Of a stretch of 64,000 nucleotides of DNA, positions 1 to 14,900 are shown one piece after another. The notes below the pieces were generated by a model. It had not been told where the DNA came from, did no database searches, and was given only the letters and a program-made list of their open reading frames with translations. The first letter of the stretch is position 1; every line of letters begins with the position of its first letter. The stretch lies in assembly GCA_947179485.1 (NCBI GenBank), contig OX359245.1, positions 19,827,067-19,891,066 of the forward strand, read 5' to 3'. The translations under genes were made by a program, and so were the position numbers. The stretch is from Allacma fusca (Eukaryota > Arthropoda > Collembola > Symphypleona > Sminthuridae).

Positions 1-125
1 TCTTTTGATTTCAGAGAATGTTCTCAGAAATATGCAATAATAGTTCAGTACCTATTTGTGACGACCTGCTCCAATGCAATTAATTCCTTTGGATACATTT
101 TAAAAAAAAATTATACATTTGTTCA

Positions 126-128
<3 letters not shown>

Positions 129-159
<31 letters not shown>
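129..159. repeat. CA dinucleotide microsatellite
   Basis: About 15 uninterrupted CA units are visible. This is a simple repeat with no coding potential and a plausible polymorphic marker. Confidence 0.95.
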
Positions 160-163
<4 letters not shown>

Positions 164-1607
164 TCGCACTCCCTACGGAACTAAGATTGTGATTCGGGAT
201 GAGGACTAAAAGAGGAACTGAATGGAAGATGATGGGCAGAAAGGACTAGCTTTGTAATCTTTGTTGTAGACGTTATTATTATGATTGCAAATGTTCAAGC
301 TCTCAAGTTGGATGACTTGTTATTGTGAAAGGGAGACAGGAGCAGGAAGAGACGTTATTAAAGGGAATTATGCAACTCATGCCTGCCTCTTGTGAAAACA
401 TCTTTTGATGCTCAAGCGCGGTAATGGACTTGAACTTTACGAGTGGCAATTTGAATCATGCTGATTTTCTCTTCCTTCTATTTGCATTCGTCTCTCTATG
501 GAATTGTGATCGTGTTCAGATTTGCGAACTGACATCCATGTACATTTGTATTTACATGCGTTTGAGACGTTTAACCAAAGGCCTGCGAGATTATTATCAG
601 CCACCATCGTTGTATAGTCTACTAGCCATCCTCGCATACCCAGACATTTCCCCTATTAGTTCTATCATATCTATCTATATACACAGTGATTATTATATTG
701 GAGGACTATATACACACATGTTTGTATTCATGGGATTTCTGTCTCCTCTCGCAACTTATTGATGTTGTGGTTCCTGAGTGAGTGAAAAAACCAACAAATG
801 AGTACAATGGGACTCTATCTGTCTTGGAAATGGCAGTAAAAACGGCTCTTTCAATATTTCAATCCTGGCTAGAGTTAATGTCACGAAGACGACGACAACA
901 ACAGCAGGGCTTCATTGACAAGATTTTTCTCCAAGAAGAATCTTCATCTCCCTTGAAAATTTTTACAGCCTTCAAAATCCTCACGTCCCAAGTCGAAACG
1001 ATTTTTTCCAATCCTCCGGATTGGCAATGCACGCTGCCGCCTTGTAATCTTCACAGATCTTATTTTTTATTTTAAAAACCGAATCTATATATTAAAAAAT
1101 AAATGTTGTCTATCCCAGGGAAATGAGTATACGTTGTACGTGTACTCTGTGGATTCGACAATTTGAATTAAGCCCTGTCATTCCCTAACAAAACTGTGTA
1201 AGAACCAATTTAACCGAAAATTGAACTTGTCTGCGTGCTCTGTACTACTAAAGTATGAGGTAAATTAGCACACAAAAAAGAGTTTCAGGAAAATCCGTTA
1301 CGTGTAGGTAGTTATACAAGAGAAATCGTGTATCTTCACGGACATACGGAAGTATCTACACCATACGGACATTACACAGGCGTGCACAATCATGGTAGTA
1401 AAGCCGCTGTGCTCCTGCCTTAAAAACAATTTATGGAGCAAGTTCAATCTCCTGTTTGTTACTTTCTGCAATCTCGTCTCGTATGTTTTGATGCTTCTAT
1501 ACACACACTGAAAAAATCCAAACCTAAGAAGCTCAGTTAATGTTTATTGATACTTTGATTTGAGGTCCTCTCTACACCCTTGAGTGATTTGCTATGAAGT
1601 ACAAATA

Positions 1608-1637
1608 TATATAGATAGATATATATATATATATATG
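1608..1637. repeat. TA-rich microsatellite
   Basis: A run of TATA and GATA-type units, slightly interrupted, in non-coding DNA. Confidence 0.8.
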
Positions 1638-2086
1638 CCTGTGTAGATATTTGTATGTCACGTTTGTCAGCTTGATTGTAATGTGAAATTACAAATGTGG
1701 GGATAGATAATTTGTAGCTCATCAATGTTGTAATATTGCAAACTTAAATAAATTTCGAGGGGAAAAGTTTCCAGAGTTTAAATTCCAGCAAAAGGAATCA
1801 AATTTGTGTCGGAATTCCGTCTCAAAAAGAGCTCTAGTCAGTAAGGGTTTGTATATATATAGTATTAATTGGATGAAGCTATAAAGTTGAACGGTTTCCC
1901 TGTGAGGATTGTTCCACGACATTTGTGTACATATCTACAAGCCTTGTAGCGGGAGAGTGTTAAAAGTACGACGGCTAACTGCTTTACCATCTGCGTATGT
2001 AGAATACTTATTGCTAGAGTTTTTGGACTTCTAATGCAACGGGTAGAGCATGAAGGAATGACTGATCTGGGGATGTTGTTCCTATG

Positions 2087-2114
2087 TTGTGTGTGTGTGT
2101 GTGTGTGTGTGTGT
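2087..2114. repeat. TG dinucleotide microsatellite
   Basis: About 13 uninterrupted TG units in non-coding DNA upstream of the TTC28 exons. Confidence 0.95.
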
Positions 2115-2507
2115 TGAAGATCCACATTGTAATAGAGGGAGGATATAGCTGTAGTATAGAGATGGATGGTGGATAATGAATGATTACGAGGTATGTATGT
2201 CGACGAGGAGGAGATAGTGATCAGAATGCAAAACACGTCCCTGTGCTACAGGTCGGACTTGGAGGACCGCAGATGAGCAGAGCAAGGGAGAGGTGTGAGT
2301 TGTCTTCTTTCCTCATTCCTTACGATTATTATGTGGGGCTTGTCCAATTCACCCAGCAACTATCATAATCCTTGCTAACATATCCCTCGACTCTTAATAT
2401 TACTTTTTAATGTGATTGTCTGAATTGTTTTCAACAAGTTTTTCCTTTGCACAAGTCAGAGAAATGACCACCCTTTTGGATAAAAAAATATTTTGCATTG
2501 GGAACGA

Positions 2508-2528
2508 GTATGTATGTATGTATGTATG
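2508..2528. repeat. ATGT tetranucleotide microsatellite
   Basis: About five tandem TATG units. Short scattered copies of the same motif recur in the window (for example near 9560 and 46310). Confidence 0.8.
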
Positions 2529-5500
2529 CTACGTTGAAGGAGTGAAATGGTTGAGCGAGTGTAAAACTAAAATTGTACTGTAATGGCTATGATGAGCTCT
2601 CGTTCCTCATACGGAATTGTGTTGAGAGTAGATTTAATGACAATATAATACTGTCCAAGTACACAGTAAGTGCTCTCTTGAAGGAACTTTTTCTCAAGTA
2701 TACCTCCAACTCATGTTGTTGATACCAAGACTGAATTAATACTCAAGAGGTATTTACCAAGCGGGTTCTCAACATTTCCCGAAAATTCTTTGATGGGAGT
2801 CTCCATGTGCTATGCGTGCATTGAAGGGAAAATTTTGATTACTACTTGGTAATTTTTGATAGGAAATTGCTCCGATCGAATTACTAAGTAGGTCCATTGT
2901 TTCCGTCTGATGGTAATGCCAATTCTCATTAGTACTGTTCAGAAACGCCGGGAGATCAAAGTTGGGGGAACACGTTAGGAAGATTTATATTTTCTCTTAA
3001 TGCTGGGATTCTTGGAAGTTTGGAATGTGCAAAGGGGAAAAGAAAGAATGTTGCATGCAAAGCAATGAGAAATTTTTCATGTGTAATTTGAGCGACACAG
3101 GGGAGGAACATAGGGCAGACGAGGTTGCAACAAGTGGTCATTCCCATGAGGAGTGAGTGAAAGAGATTCCAGAGCCAGACTCAATAAAAATGATTATGGA
3201 CAATCATAACATCCACGCACATACTTTTATGGTTGGAGACTGCAGCACAGTGGAATGTCTATCTCATGTGTTTTTTCACATTTAATTGTTACCTATTGAC
3301 CAGACAACTGTGTGTATACGGAGAATAATCACTCCAATTTCCTTCTTCTGTCTCCCTTATTTCTCTCTATGCTAATAATTATTGTGTTAGTACAAAAATC
3401 TCACGCTCCCACATTTATATCTCCTTCACTTGTTGCTCATCATTGAAAAGCACACTGTAGATATATCTATTCACTTCGTAGCTCCTTCATATAATTACAT
3501 GTTACAGTGTGCTGTCGATAAAAAAAAATCCTTATATAAGAGAATTTCCTAGGAACATAAATTCTTGGAGACATTTTCGTTGGTCACAATTCTTAATACA
3601 TACGACTCCTTCGGAGCTTTTAGGGCTGTTCTTACAAGAAGAGCTTACTGCATTACCCGATCAAGTATCGATTTCACTCCTGATGTTCCTTAACATTCAG
3701 GGACTCTCGTTGTAAGAGTTCCCCTTGAATTAGCAAAACGTGGTCTTACAATGCCATAATCTTGTAATTAGAATTAACATCGTGATAAGAGGGATTGTGT
3801 CCTCATATTCTGACACTTATACAAAAAATACAAAGTGCAACATAGTTCATTACTGTACACATGTAATTACATATGTATGTATCTATAGTATTGTAGCTAT
3901 AGCTGAACCCCTTAAAAAACAGTCCTCAATTCTCTTCTCTTCTAAGTTACCACAATGTTAATTTTTCTCCTTACAAAAGCATGTGAGCGTAGGGCCGAAA
4001 TTGTTTTCCTTATAGGAGTGCTCTTGCACACAGAGTTCACTGTAGTTAATTATGCTTATTTCAATTTGAAAATTCCAGCAAAGATACAAGAAATATCAAG
4101 TCCTGTGAGTACTGTAAAAGTAAGGAATGTTGTGTTGGAGGTTATATTTTTAAATGCAAATTATCCATCCAAATTTTTATTCAGCAGTTGGGCTGGGAAA
4201 AGAGATTTATTTTGGTTGTGAGCAATGACATGAAACTTTTGGTGGATGTTGTGGGGGGAATAATGGATGGAGCAGGAATTTTTTTTTTTCAAGAAGAAAT
4301 CATAGTGCGGTTGATGAAATGAGTAAAGTCTGGACTTCGGAGACAGACACGCACCACCATCGTCAATTTGGGAGTTTGAAAGTAGTCATTAGATGATCCA
4401 GAAGATACTCCACCTGTCTTCTCTACTCCAACCTGTGCCTCCTGAGAATTCTGCTGAGTTTCTGCTGGTGAATGCACTTATGTTATGTGTCTCCGTTCCT
4501 CTTACACATCCACAGCCCCTATAATTTCCTTGAAGAACCAGAGTTTTCACAGATAGTTGCATAATACTCAAATGTAGCATATAAAAAAAATTTCTACTAT
4601 CCTGGGTTTTGTACTGGGCCGTGCAGTTCCACTCCTATTAGTTATTACCATCTCTATTACACGCATTCCACTCTCCCCATCATCGTCCATCAATTATTTC
4701 CATCACATCGAGTCACAACTTTTTGAGTTCCTCCTATGAACACAACCACGCAATAGGAACAATAAACGTGATTTAACCAGAAGAGACGCTCAGTCTCTCT
4801 CACATACAATGATTGTACACAAAAGTTACCGGACCAAAATCAAATAATGCATGGAGGTATTTACTTTTCTTGCTTGATTGTTTTTCTCTTTGTTGATTAC
4901 TCTCCTCATATTATGTATATATGTATGGAGGGAGCTATTGGTGAGTTGGTGAGTGCTTAATGATAAAGAAAGCAAGATGATAAGTACACGAGAGATGATT
5001 TTAACCACCGGATACGAAGGGCAATCATCGGATTCCGTTCGTCAATGTTGACTCATGTGAAACAGGGAAATGGAAAAAAAAAATGGAATAATTCCATATT
5101 TTCATGTCCCAAATGGTAGCAATTTTCCAATTGGAAGTGAGCAATAATTTTGAAATTTCTTACCCAATTAAACTCTCCAACCTATTGTCAAGAGCTGGTA
5201 CTTCCATAGCGCGTGGGATAAGTACAGGTCTTTTCCAGTTTACTCCAAGGGGAACTTCAAAGGCGCAATTTTGCTCTGTCCTGCTGTTTGATTACTATTT
5301 AAAACTTAGCAGGGCTTGTTAAAAAAGCTCGAGATTTGAGGGTGTTCAACCCCATGTTGGTAACTTACAATTATAGCTCTGATACAGAATATAGGAAAAG
5401 TTCTTGGAGGAAGGGATTTTCGCGGAAACGTGTGAATTCATATCTCTTGGACTCCTATCACTGCTCCTGCTGATACTGCTGGTTAAGGAATTCGAAAGAG

Positions 5501-5930
5501 TTATAATTATTATTATATTGTTTTGTACGTTCGTTGGGAGCGGATGTGGACATTTCTATAATTTAAATAATTTTCTGATGTACCATTTGCTGTTCACCGC
5601 CCCTCAAATCGCATGTTGTGATGGGGATCCTCTTTAAGTATTAATTAAGCTCTCTAGCATTATGTACACAACAATCAGGGTACTTCTGACTTCTGTCTAT
5701 AAGAGCATCCCGGAACAGAGCATAATGGGACTATGATAATGGTATGTTCTTGTGTAGGAGAAAAATTAACATTTAGTAAATGGGAACGTGTGCTGTTAAT
5801 ACTGCCACAAAGAGTGCATTCACGTTGGCAATAGTTTTAAGCCTAGTAGAGATTCTTCTTCTTATTATTTTTTAATATGGTGCGCCTGTAAAAATAGGTT
5901 TTTAAAATTCCATTTCAATTGCTATTCCAG

Positions 5931-8900
5931 GGTGAGTCTGAAGCCAGTTCATCCGCCCGATCCAGACCAACAGGAACTTCCTCCCGCCGTCAAATCTTCC
6001 TGGACATCGTCCGACGGTCTAATATTTCCTGCCAAGCTGGAGATTTCGCTTCCGCCGTCACCCTTTACTCTGAAGCACTCAAGATTGACCCGAATAATCA
6101 CATATTGTATTCAAATCGATCCGCCGCATTTATCAAAATGGGTCAATTCTCCCGTGCTCTCCAAGATGCTCTCAAGGCCCGGGAACTCAATCCGAAATGG
6201 TCGAAGGTGAGGGTTACAAATTTTGTATTTACTAATAATTATTAATGTATAGTTGTTACAACTTTTAATTCCACTCTAAATATGAAAATCAATAACTGGC
6301 TCGGGGACTGTCTAGGAATCCATCAATGAAGTTGGTTTGGATGTAGATTGTGTATAGGCCCCAATGAAAATTAATACAAAAACTTGTACCTGTCAAAGTA
6401 CGGTGTGATCGGGAAACGTATTGCTATAATTATCTCCCTTATTTAATGTAAATAGTTTTGGGTGGATGTGAGGTAGTGCTGCAACCGTTTCGTTCCTGAA
6501 ACGAAAATTTTCGTTTTGTTTCATTTCATTTCAGTTTGTTTCACCAAAATTTCATTTCAGTTTCAGTTTGGGGCGAAACGAACGTTTCAGTTCGGCTTCT
6601 AAAACAAAGCAAAACCGCCCTAATGAAACGCGTTTCAAGCGTTTCAATGCACACGTCATCTCATATTCTCAAAGGAAATTTCTCTTGGGATTTGTGTAAT
6701 ACTACTGCGTTTTTGGCTTCGCATATTCAATCGCTAGCTATCAAAATAAATACAGAACCGCATGCTTCGGCATTCTTAAGCTCTTATTTTGTCGAATATA
6801 TTTTCTGCAAATAATTTTAAACTCAATTCGTTCCTTAGGGAGTGAATAACTGAACCAAGCTAAATGTTTTGTAGTTAACACCCCAAGCTTAGAACAAAAT
6901 ACATGTGCCTAAAGAGCAGGATTAAAAGAAAGTCGTCAACATTTTGTTTCCAGCAAAGAGCTTCAACCTTTTTTTCAGTTTGATCTATTTGGCAAGTGGC
7001 AACGAAATTACCGATAAAATTTGTTACGATATACTGTATAGAGCTGCAAATCATTATCCATACTTAATGATTTTTTTCGTGAACTATTAATCAATTATAA
7101 GAAGTTACAATTAATCAGTATCTCACAAAGCTTAAAGGGATACGATGTAAAGTATACCACTGCTAAAACATTTATCCCATTTTTTTACAATATTAGTACT
7201 TTAATAATTGGGTGCGCCTGAAACAATCGTTTTGTGTTCCGTTTCAGTTCATTGAAAAAAATGAAACGAAATGAAACACATTTTTTCGAACTGAAACGAA
7301 ACCTGAAATTCGTTCCATTCCAGTATGCAAACTGACATGAAACGAAGTTTTTGAAACAAACTGAAACACTTGCAGCACTAATGTGAGGCAGCGGGGTGGC
7401 ATTTTCTCGGGAAAGGATGTTGAATTTCAAATACTAAAAGACCATTTTTCCCCATTAGAATTAGTAGCTTTTGTTAAGACGATCCATGGCTACTAATGAT
7501 GAGAGCCAGACGAAATTCCTATAAGTACACCTAAGGGGAATAAATGACTTGCACGCACCTCAAGAATTTTCATGTAAATTGTTATGTGTGGAGAGAACAC
7601 GAAATACGACTTAAAATTATGTTTTGACATTCTCAACACACTAACAATGCTTGTGCATAATTACATATGTACATATATCTATACTTACACAAGCGTGTGG
7701 CTCCAGTCGAGCCAAGAACCATTCCTCTTGGACATAACTTTTCCTTGCGTAACTTACACTTTTCTTTATATATTTACTCCTCAATTGAATTTACATCAAA
7801 AGCAAGCCATTGGTTTAACTTCTTCGCACCATTATTTACTCAAGCTGTCCTTTCAGATTTTCTGATTGTGTACCTCTCCAACCTTTTTACAGCTTATCTC
7901 CTCTACTCAAGTCATATGTAGATACTAATGTAGCAATGATTCTATATTCGCAGTGCAAAACCAATATATGTACATACATACTGTAGTTGCGAGTCTAAAA
8001 GTGCAAACAAATTAATCCCTACATTGTTTTTATGACTTGTATGGATGGTTGATTGAAGAAACTATAAGTTTGAACAGTAATTTCCTTGGTTTACAATGAA
8101 GATTCCCACTGTAACAATTTGTACAGTTTCTCAACTTAATTTCTGGTTATATGTACTTATAATAATTGCTGGATGAAGTAATTGCACCATTGTTTCACCA
8201 CATTCCTTCTACAAAAGAGTTAGAGCTAGACTTTATTGTTTAAATCAAAGAGCACCGTTGCAATGTTGGGGGGATATTTAGGATTTAGGTAGCTTTACGT
8301 GAGATAATAGTACACCCTATTTAAAATAGTGTGTGTAATATAATATATGAAACATTATGGAAAAAGGTGGAGCGTGGAATGCCCCTGTTGTATATCTATG
8401 GATACGATACGCGATGCATATCGGTGAAGACAACAATTACGTTAACATAAGTGAGAATATGGATGTGAATCACACGACTTGCTATGTGACAACAAGGATC
8501 TGGGCTTTGATGTGGAAACTAGATATGAAGATTAATAATAATTTATTCGCACTTCTTGGACGTGCTTATCAAAACCGAAGCTTATTTCCAAGGCATACTG
8601 TATTCCTGTGCATAACCCATCAGAATACGTAATTTTCTCATGCACAAGTACACCTTTGGAAGTTTCCTCATATATCCATCGGCTTTTTAATGACTACCTT
8701 AAATGTAAATGTATATATCACTGGGTGCATGTGTTTACAAGGAGCTTGAATTGCCTGTGAATTGTCTTCCTTTTAGTAATGATTGAGTAGCTGGGCGTAT
8801 AGTATATAGATGGTAGATACTTGTACGTATAGAATAGACGCAACACATTGGGAGTCAATTGTTTTTAAAAAAGGAAAATATGTAGGGGTAACAATGCGAA

Positions 8901-11900
8901 CAATACGTTTGTAATTCACGGTAGTTAATGGTCATGCCTTGTCTCACTATGAGAGGCTATGGTGAAGGGTATTGTACATCACATTCCTCAAGTGATTGCT
9001 TGAGTTCTCTAACGGACGGAACGGATCGATGAATTAAAATGAAATAATTAGTGGAAATAATAATAGTGAAAATTCCAGTAGCTCTTCAAAGCATGCAACA
9101 TGCTGCTTTCCCAAAGGAATGAACCCCGTGTGTCCTCAGTGAAACACGAAGGGTACGATATGTCCTCTTCTTTTCTCACATATAGATACTTACCATGTGT
9201 CGGGACTTATGTACATATTACATTACATTGTACTCACCATTGTCAAGCTGTATACATCGGATTGGGCCAGATTTGATATGTATATAGTGTATCAAAATAA
9301 ATGGGGAATACAGGATTTGATGTAGCGTTGTCCCGACGAAATAAGCTCCCAGGCCTGTGTCTGTGTCATTATTTTAAACCTGTATAAAGCCTTATGGTAT
9401 TTATGTATATCATAAGTATCTACCTATAATCTTCCCATATCCGTGACGTTGTCGTCTTGAGGACCATCAGGATGAGTGAACGCAGTTGGGATCTTATGTG
9501 TCATCATGTATTGTGTATAGTAGCTGTGCAGATCATGTGTGTAATTACCTTATAGTCTTTACGTATGTATGTGCTATGTGTGCACCTTATATCTGTATAC
9601 ACTTGCTCATGTTCAAAGGAGAAGAATGTAAGGAACCTTGACAAGGTCTGGCTCCCTTGGTCCCTTGGTGATTTTTTGTGTGGACTTGTGTAGTCACTCT
9701 GGACAGACACACCATGGATGGATTAATGGAGGGCAGGAGTTGAGTGTTTAAGGCGTCCTTTATTGAGTGGAGACAGGGAATTCCGTTGTTCTCCACAGGA
9801 TCTCTCGTGTACATAAGCACCTTTTTCTGTAATGCCGTATCTTTCGGATCAACAATATCTCAACTTAAGCTTTTTTCCTGTTATCAGCTCTTGACATTTT
9901 TGCTTTGCTCCATAGATTCTTTATAGCTGTTATCACCATCTGATGATCCTCCCGTAGCTTCTACATATGGTGCAAGAATTTTGCTCATGTGCTATTACGT
10001 TACATAATAATTATTATCCTGGATTCAAAATCTTCACCAAGTCCCATACATCCTAATTCCGGCTGTCCGGATACAAATTTTTGCCACATTTCTCCACGTT
10101 GTAATCATATCTGGCTAGTTTTTAGATATATACTTGATCTGGATCACTAATGCTAGGTACCCTTAAGCTGGCTTATGCTGCAACATTCGTTCAATAATTA
10201 GTTACTGTTGTCGTTCGTATAGTTATTAATTAAGGTAATAAGATATTAATTAACAGAATCTTGGGAACTAAACACCAATTATTATTACTTTTTCACATTT
10301 AAATTGGTTTAATTATTACAATGTCATAGGCTTTAAAGTGAGCTCTCATTGAAACCACAATAGTGGCTTCAATAATTATTATTATGACCCGAAGTTAATA
10401 TAAATAATTACCTTTGTACAGAAGAATCTCGTTCTGTGGGATTCAATGGGACAAGGGGACCGAATGTCCCTTAAAACATTGATTATGAAAGACTTCTTAA
10501 GTAAAGTTGGGACAGTAAAAATTATGAGCTCATTCCTCAAGTTTCATATGATTAATTAATTCAGTATGCAATGTATGAGTAATGAAGCCAATATAAATAA
10601 AACTATATTTACTGTAAACTTTTCAAGATGAAATAATATTCTAACAATTCTAACATTGTGTTTCTTCTTTTTAGCCATACTACCGCCAAGGGATCGCCCA
10701 TAATTGTCTTCGCCAACATCCAGAAGCCCTGGCAGCATTCAGCGCCGGTTTGGCCATAGACCCTAAATCTGGCCAGCTTTTAAGTGGCTTAATGGAAGCG
10801 GCTCTCAAGTCCCCTCTGAAAGGTATGCAAGATATTTTGGTGTGTTTTGTAGGAATTTGATGTCACAATCAGTAATGTGACTATTGACTGGAAGGAATTC
10901 CATCCTCGTCTCCTCTAAGTACTGATGATCCCCTTGTCTTATTTCTCATATGTGTGGATGTGAATCTGATGACAGCAAAAAATCTCTGGTGAAACCATTG
11001 GTGCCGATATTGTTAATACCCTGAGAGCAACAACATTTAGATAGCATATAGTAGTCTGACCTTACCAAATGAAAAATTCCAGCTCCAAAGTAATTTACTG
11101 AGGGTTCCCAACACGAAGTTTATCTCGGAAATGTGTTACATTACCTGGATGAAAAAGACTAATTGCTGGATTTTATTTCCTTCCATGAAACCATTGGAAT
11201 GTGACTTTTGGTGGTTATGTGAGGAGATTGGGGGAGACGAACTGACATTTGTGACCCTATGTATTCATTTATGATGATTTTATGTGAGAGCAAACGGAAA
11301 GGTTGACTTGGGGCAAATTGTAATTGGATCATAAGATGGTAATTATTATGGTTTTAAGTCGCCTACGAAACCTTGAGATAATTTATGTCATTTTTCCCCA
11401 TAACTTTCGGACAAATAAGTTATGCAGGAATGTGGGGAAATATAGTACAAGTCAAATAGCATATGGTGTAAACTATCAGTCTGTCCCATATGTGCAGATA
11501 CACTCCGCCCTGTAACTTTTTACGGCTCAAGTGTTTGCTCGTTTAAAGAGGCATCGCCTGTCATGTCATAAAATGTAAAACTCTAAAGATGAAGATCAAC
11601 ATTATGGTTTTAAACATAGGTCCGCGCACAAAACATTTCTTTCTCTTAGCTTTCTTATGGGAGATTAAGTTCCTCATAATTTCTCCTTACATTTTCCTTA
11701 CAAAAATATATTCGAGCACTTCAAACAGCCACCAATTCTTAGACCCATATGTTCATAAGACGTACACTTATTGACTTAATCTATATTATTTTTTAATTGA
11801 TTTTATATATGTAATCATAGGAAGCCTCTATTAATAAAAGGGGATTATACTGCATTTTAATTCAAATTGCGTAATTATACATCTTGTCTCTAGTTGTTTT

Positions 11901-14900
11901 AATTTACGAAAAATCTTGCATTTCCCCAGTTTTTATTTTTGAATGCTTATTGTTTTCCAAAATGATGAATTTGCTCTTTTTGTACTACCCCGTCCACGAC
12001 AAACTGTCCTTAAAATACTATTTGATGTATTTTTATTATTTAACATCTTAGGTGTAACTGGAACATAATACTAGAGCTTGTGTCATTACGAGGCACATAT
12101 TTTACTTGGAAATTAAATTATGAGTATCGTTAATAATTAAATTTTCAAGTGAAAGCTTAAATCTTGTAAACCAGTATTCCGAAAAAAGCTTTAGAATCTG
12201 ATTAACTCAATGAACATCCTGTCAAGCGTCAATTTCCTCCACGGATGGAATGAAGTTTCACACCTATCTCCATCCACGGGCTCTTTAATTGCTGTATTTC
12301 ACTTAATGCATTCCACCTTGTATCTTATTGTCGCACATTTGAGAATAAATACCTTTATTCTGATGCTCAAATTCTCGGATGCTACAAGTTTCACGTTTAT
12401 TTTGAATGCAGAATTTCCGTTGATAATTCTGTCCTTTTACTTGTACTACGTATGCATGTATGTAGATGCTTGAATTATGACGGTTTGAGTTTGTGAGGAC
12501 CTACTTAAGTACGGGCCAAGTGGAAGTCCATTTAAGGACTGCAACACCTGTGAGTGCTTGGATCCACTGGCCATTATGATCTCTTCCATTGATAAAGCCA
12601 CTTTAGGATGAGACGTAAATCTAATCTGTACACAGGTTCTGCACCTGAGGAACATTTTTCAGCAGCGTCTCCGTACTCTGTTTAAAACTGTGATCGTACA
12701 TGTTAATGGTCCTCCACTATGCCTGAGTAAATCTAATTTTGTACGAAGGCAAGGGAACTAAAAGTGTGTGTTGTAAAAATATTTCTGATTAGAAGTGGAA
12801 GATATATTTCAATAAGAATGGGTTCAAAACCCATCCTGAGTTGTTTTATCAGATTTATCTCTTTATTTGCATTTTCAAGATATAGATAAATTATTGATAT
12901 TAAAAAAACGCATTGAACAAATCATTATGATTTTTGACCCAGGAACATGTTGAGCGGCTAAAGTTTGGGGGATTAAGAATGTTTATTCAGTTGATGGTCT
13001 TTTGCTGTTAAGTATAAAATCGTGTCTCCACCCTTAAGTTAAAAAGGTGTAGATGAGGTAATTCCTCCTCTGTTATGACACATGACACGGGTCATGCATC
13101 CAGATAATGCATTCCTGTCCTGACAGACTCTTCCATCTTTTTACTCCGTATCTTTAAATCCTTTGGCCCTTAAATTATTTCTGTGTAGATATTTGTACTT
13201 AACCGTCCCATTGTAAATACTTTTAAATACGTTGAAAACAAACAGTCAATCATTTATGATTGATGCTTCCCGTTTTGAACCCCTGTAAACGCAAATATTG
13301 ACTTAGGTCAATGAAACAAATTTTAGTCAATCTGAAAGGTAATTCTCTACAGAATAGGAGAATTGTATATTTCATGGGTCACTACCTTCGGTGGACTTGA
13401 GGGTGGGGCAAATGACATGACCCACGCCCCCATCAAGAAATATAACTTAGTACTATATTTGTACACCTACATCTCTCCTTCAAGGGAACCCTTAAATAAT
13501 GGTATTTACAGAGGTCCTTTAATGCATTCTTCACGATATTCAAGGTACAGCGGAACTTAGTACTTAATGAAGCATAAGTTCTGCTCATAACCCTTTCATG
13601 GAAACTTTCAATTAACTTACTTAGTTCGTACACGCGAGTCTACTAATTTTGACCAAATTGAAAAGCATCATCCCAAGTTATATTAACTAATTTTAGCGTC
13701 ATTGTGACCGAAATATCAAAAGTATAGGTCAATCTCATCTCCAGGTCTCGTGGTTACGGGGCTTACCACAACGAGCAACAAAACAATTGCGAGCGAATGT
13801 CCCTAAAAAGGAAATTTGTATGTACATATGTAGAAGAATGAAAATTTATGAGCTTGATGTATGTGCTGGCACTGGCTAATGTAAGGGACAGTAGGAAAGA
13901 GTGTGATCATTGCCCATTTGTTATCTCACCGACCCAGAATTTCTTATGGACTAGACCCACAACTTGTTTGCTCTGTAGGAGATGGATACTTTAACACGAC
14001 AAATACCAACACTTAGGTATCTACATACGTGTTGATGAGAAACAAGCTGGGCGAGACAAAGTGCAGTCGCGCGATTGGAATGGGATTTGCAAATATCTGA
14101 AAGTAATTTGTTATTTTTTGGGTTCCTTTTAAGGTAAACTTGAGCCGACATTTAATCAATTGGAAGCAATGAAGTTACATAAGTCTGCCTTCGTTGTCAT
14201 CTCTGTCATTGGCCAAGAACTCCTTGCGGGTGGTTTCTACTCCGCGGCTGTCATCGTCCTCGAAAGTGCCCTCAAGATTGGCACAACCAACGTCAAACTG
14301 AAAGGGTCCGTCATCTCCGCGCTCTCATCCGCTTACTGGGCTCTCAATTCTCTTGAAAAGGTAAATCATTTTCGGGCTGATAAAAAAAAATGTATTGTTT
14401 ACAGAGATACCAATAATAGTCCATATATATGGAAAAAGGTTCGGGAAATATATTGTACGAAGGGAAAATTGAAATAAGTACATGTACACACTTCGTGGAT
14501 AAACACAATATGTACATAGGTACTATGAACAATAAGAAAATACTAGTTTACTAAAAAATATGAGGACAAACGTAAAGTATTTTCATTTTCCTCATGCGAC
14601 GCTCATTGTGAGTCTATGTATCTATATGTCGCCATGTAATTGTGGAAAAGTCATGTCACAAGTGTCATAATCTAATGAAAAGGAATGTGTGTAGGGAACC
14701 CATGACGTTTTTCATTCCCTTGTTCCAGCAAACTAATATCACGGAATGGGCAGTCGGACAAATAGAAACAAGGGAATGCAATTTACTTTATTAAGTTTCA
14801 TATCAACTGAATCTTTCAACATGACATTGTTGGAAATACAATGGTTGTTTGCGAGGTCTGTCACAAATCGTTCACGTACGATGTATAGCAAGAAGAATGT

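Larger units (their letters stand above)
1..5930. other. No supported gene; upstream flank or first intron of TTC28
   Basis: I find no exon with family similarity here. The first visible TTC28 exon begins in phase 0 at 5931 and lacks an initiator methionine, so at least one coding exon must lie in this stretch or left of the window. Several short ATG-initiated frames end near GT dinucleotides, for example around 2180-2292, but none has a TTC28-like sequence. The stretch holds microsatellites at about 129-159 (CA), 1608-1637 (TA), 2087-2114 (TG) and 2508-2528 (ATGT). Confidence 0.5.

Noticed and set aside
8357..8632. ATG-initiated 91-codon frame in a TTC28 intron
   Set aside because: No domain, no splice context and composition like the surrounding intron.
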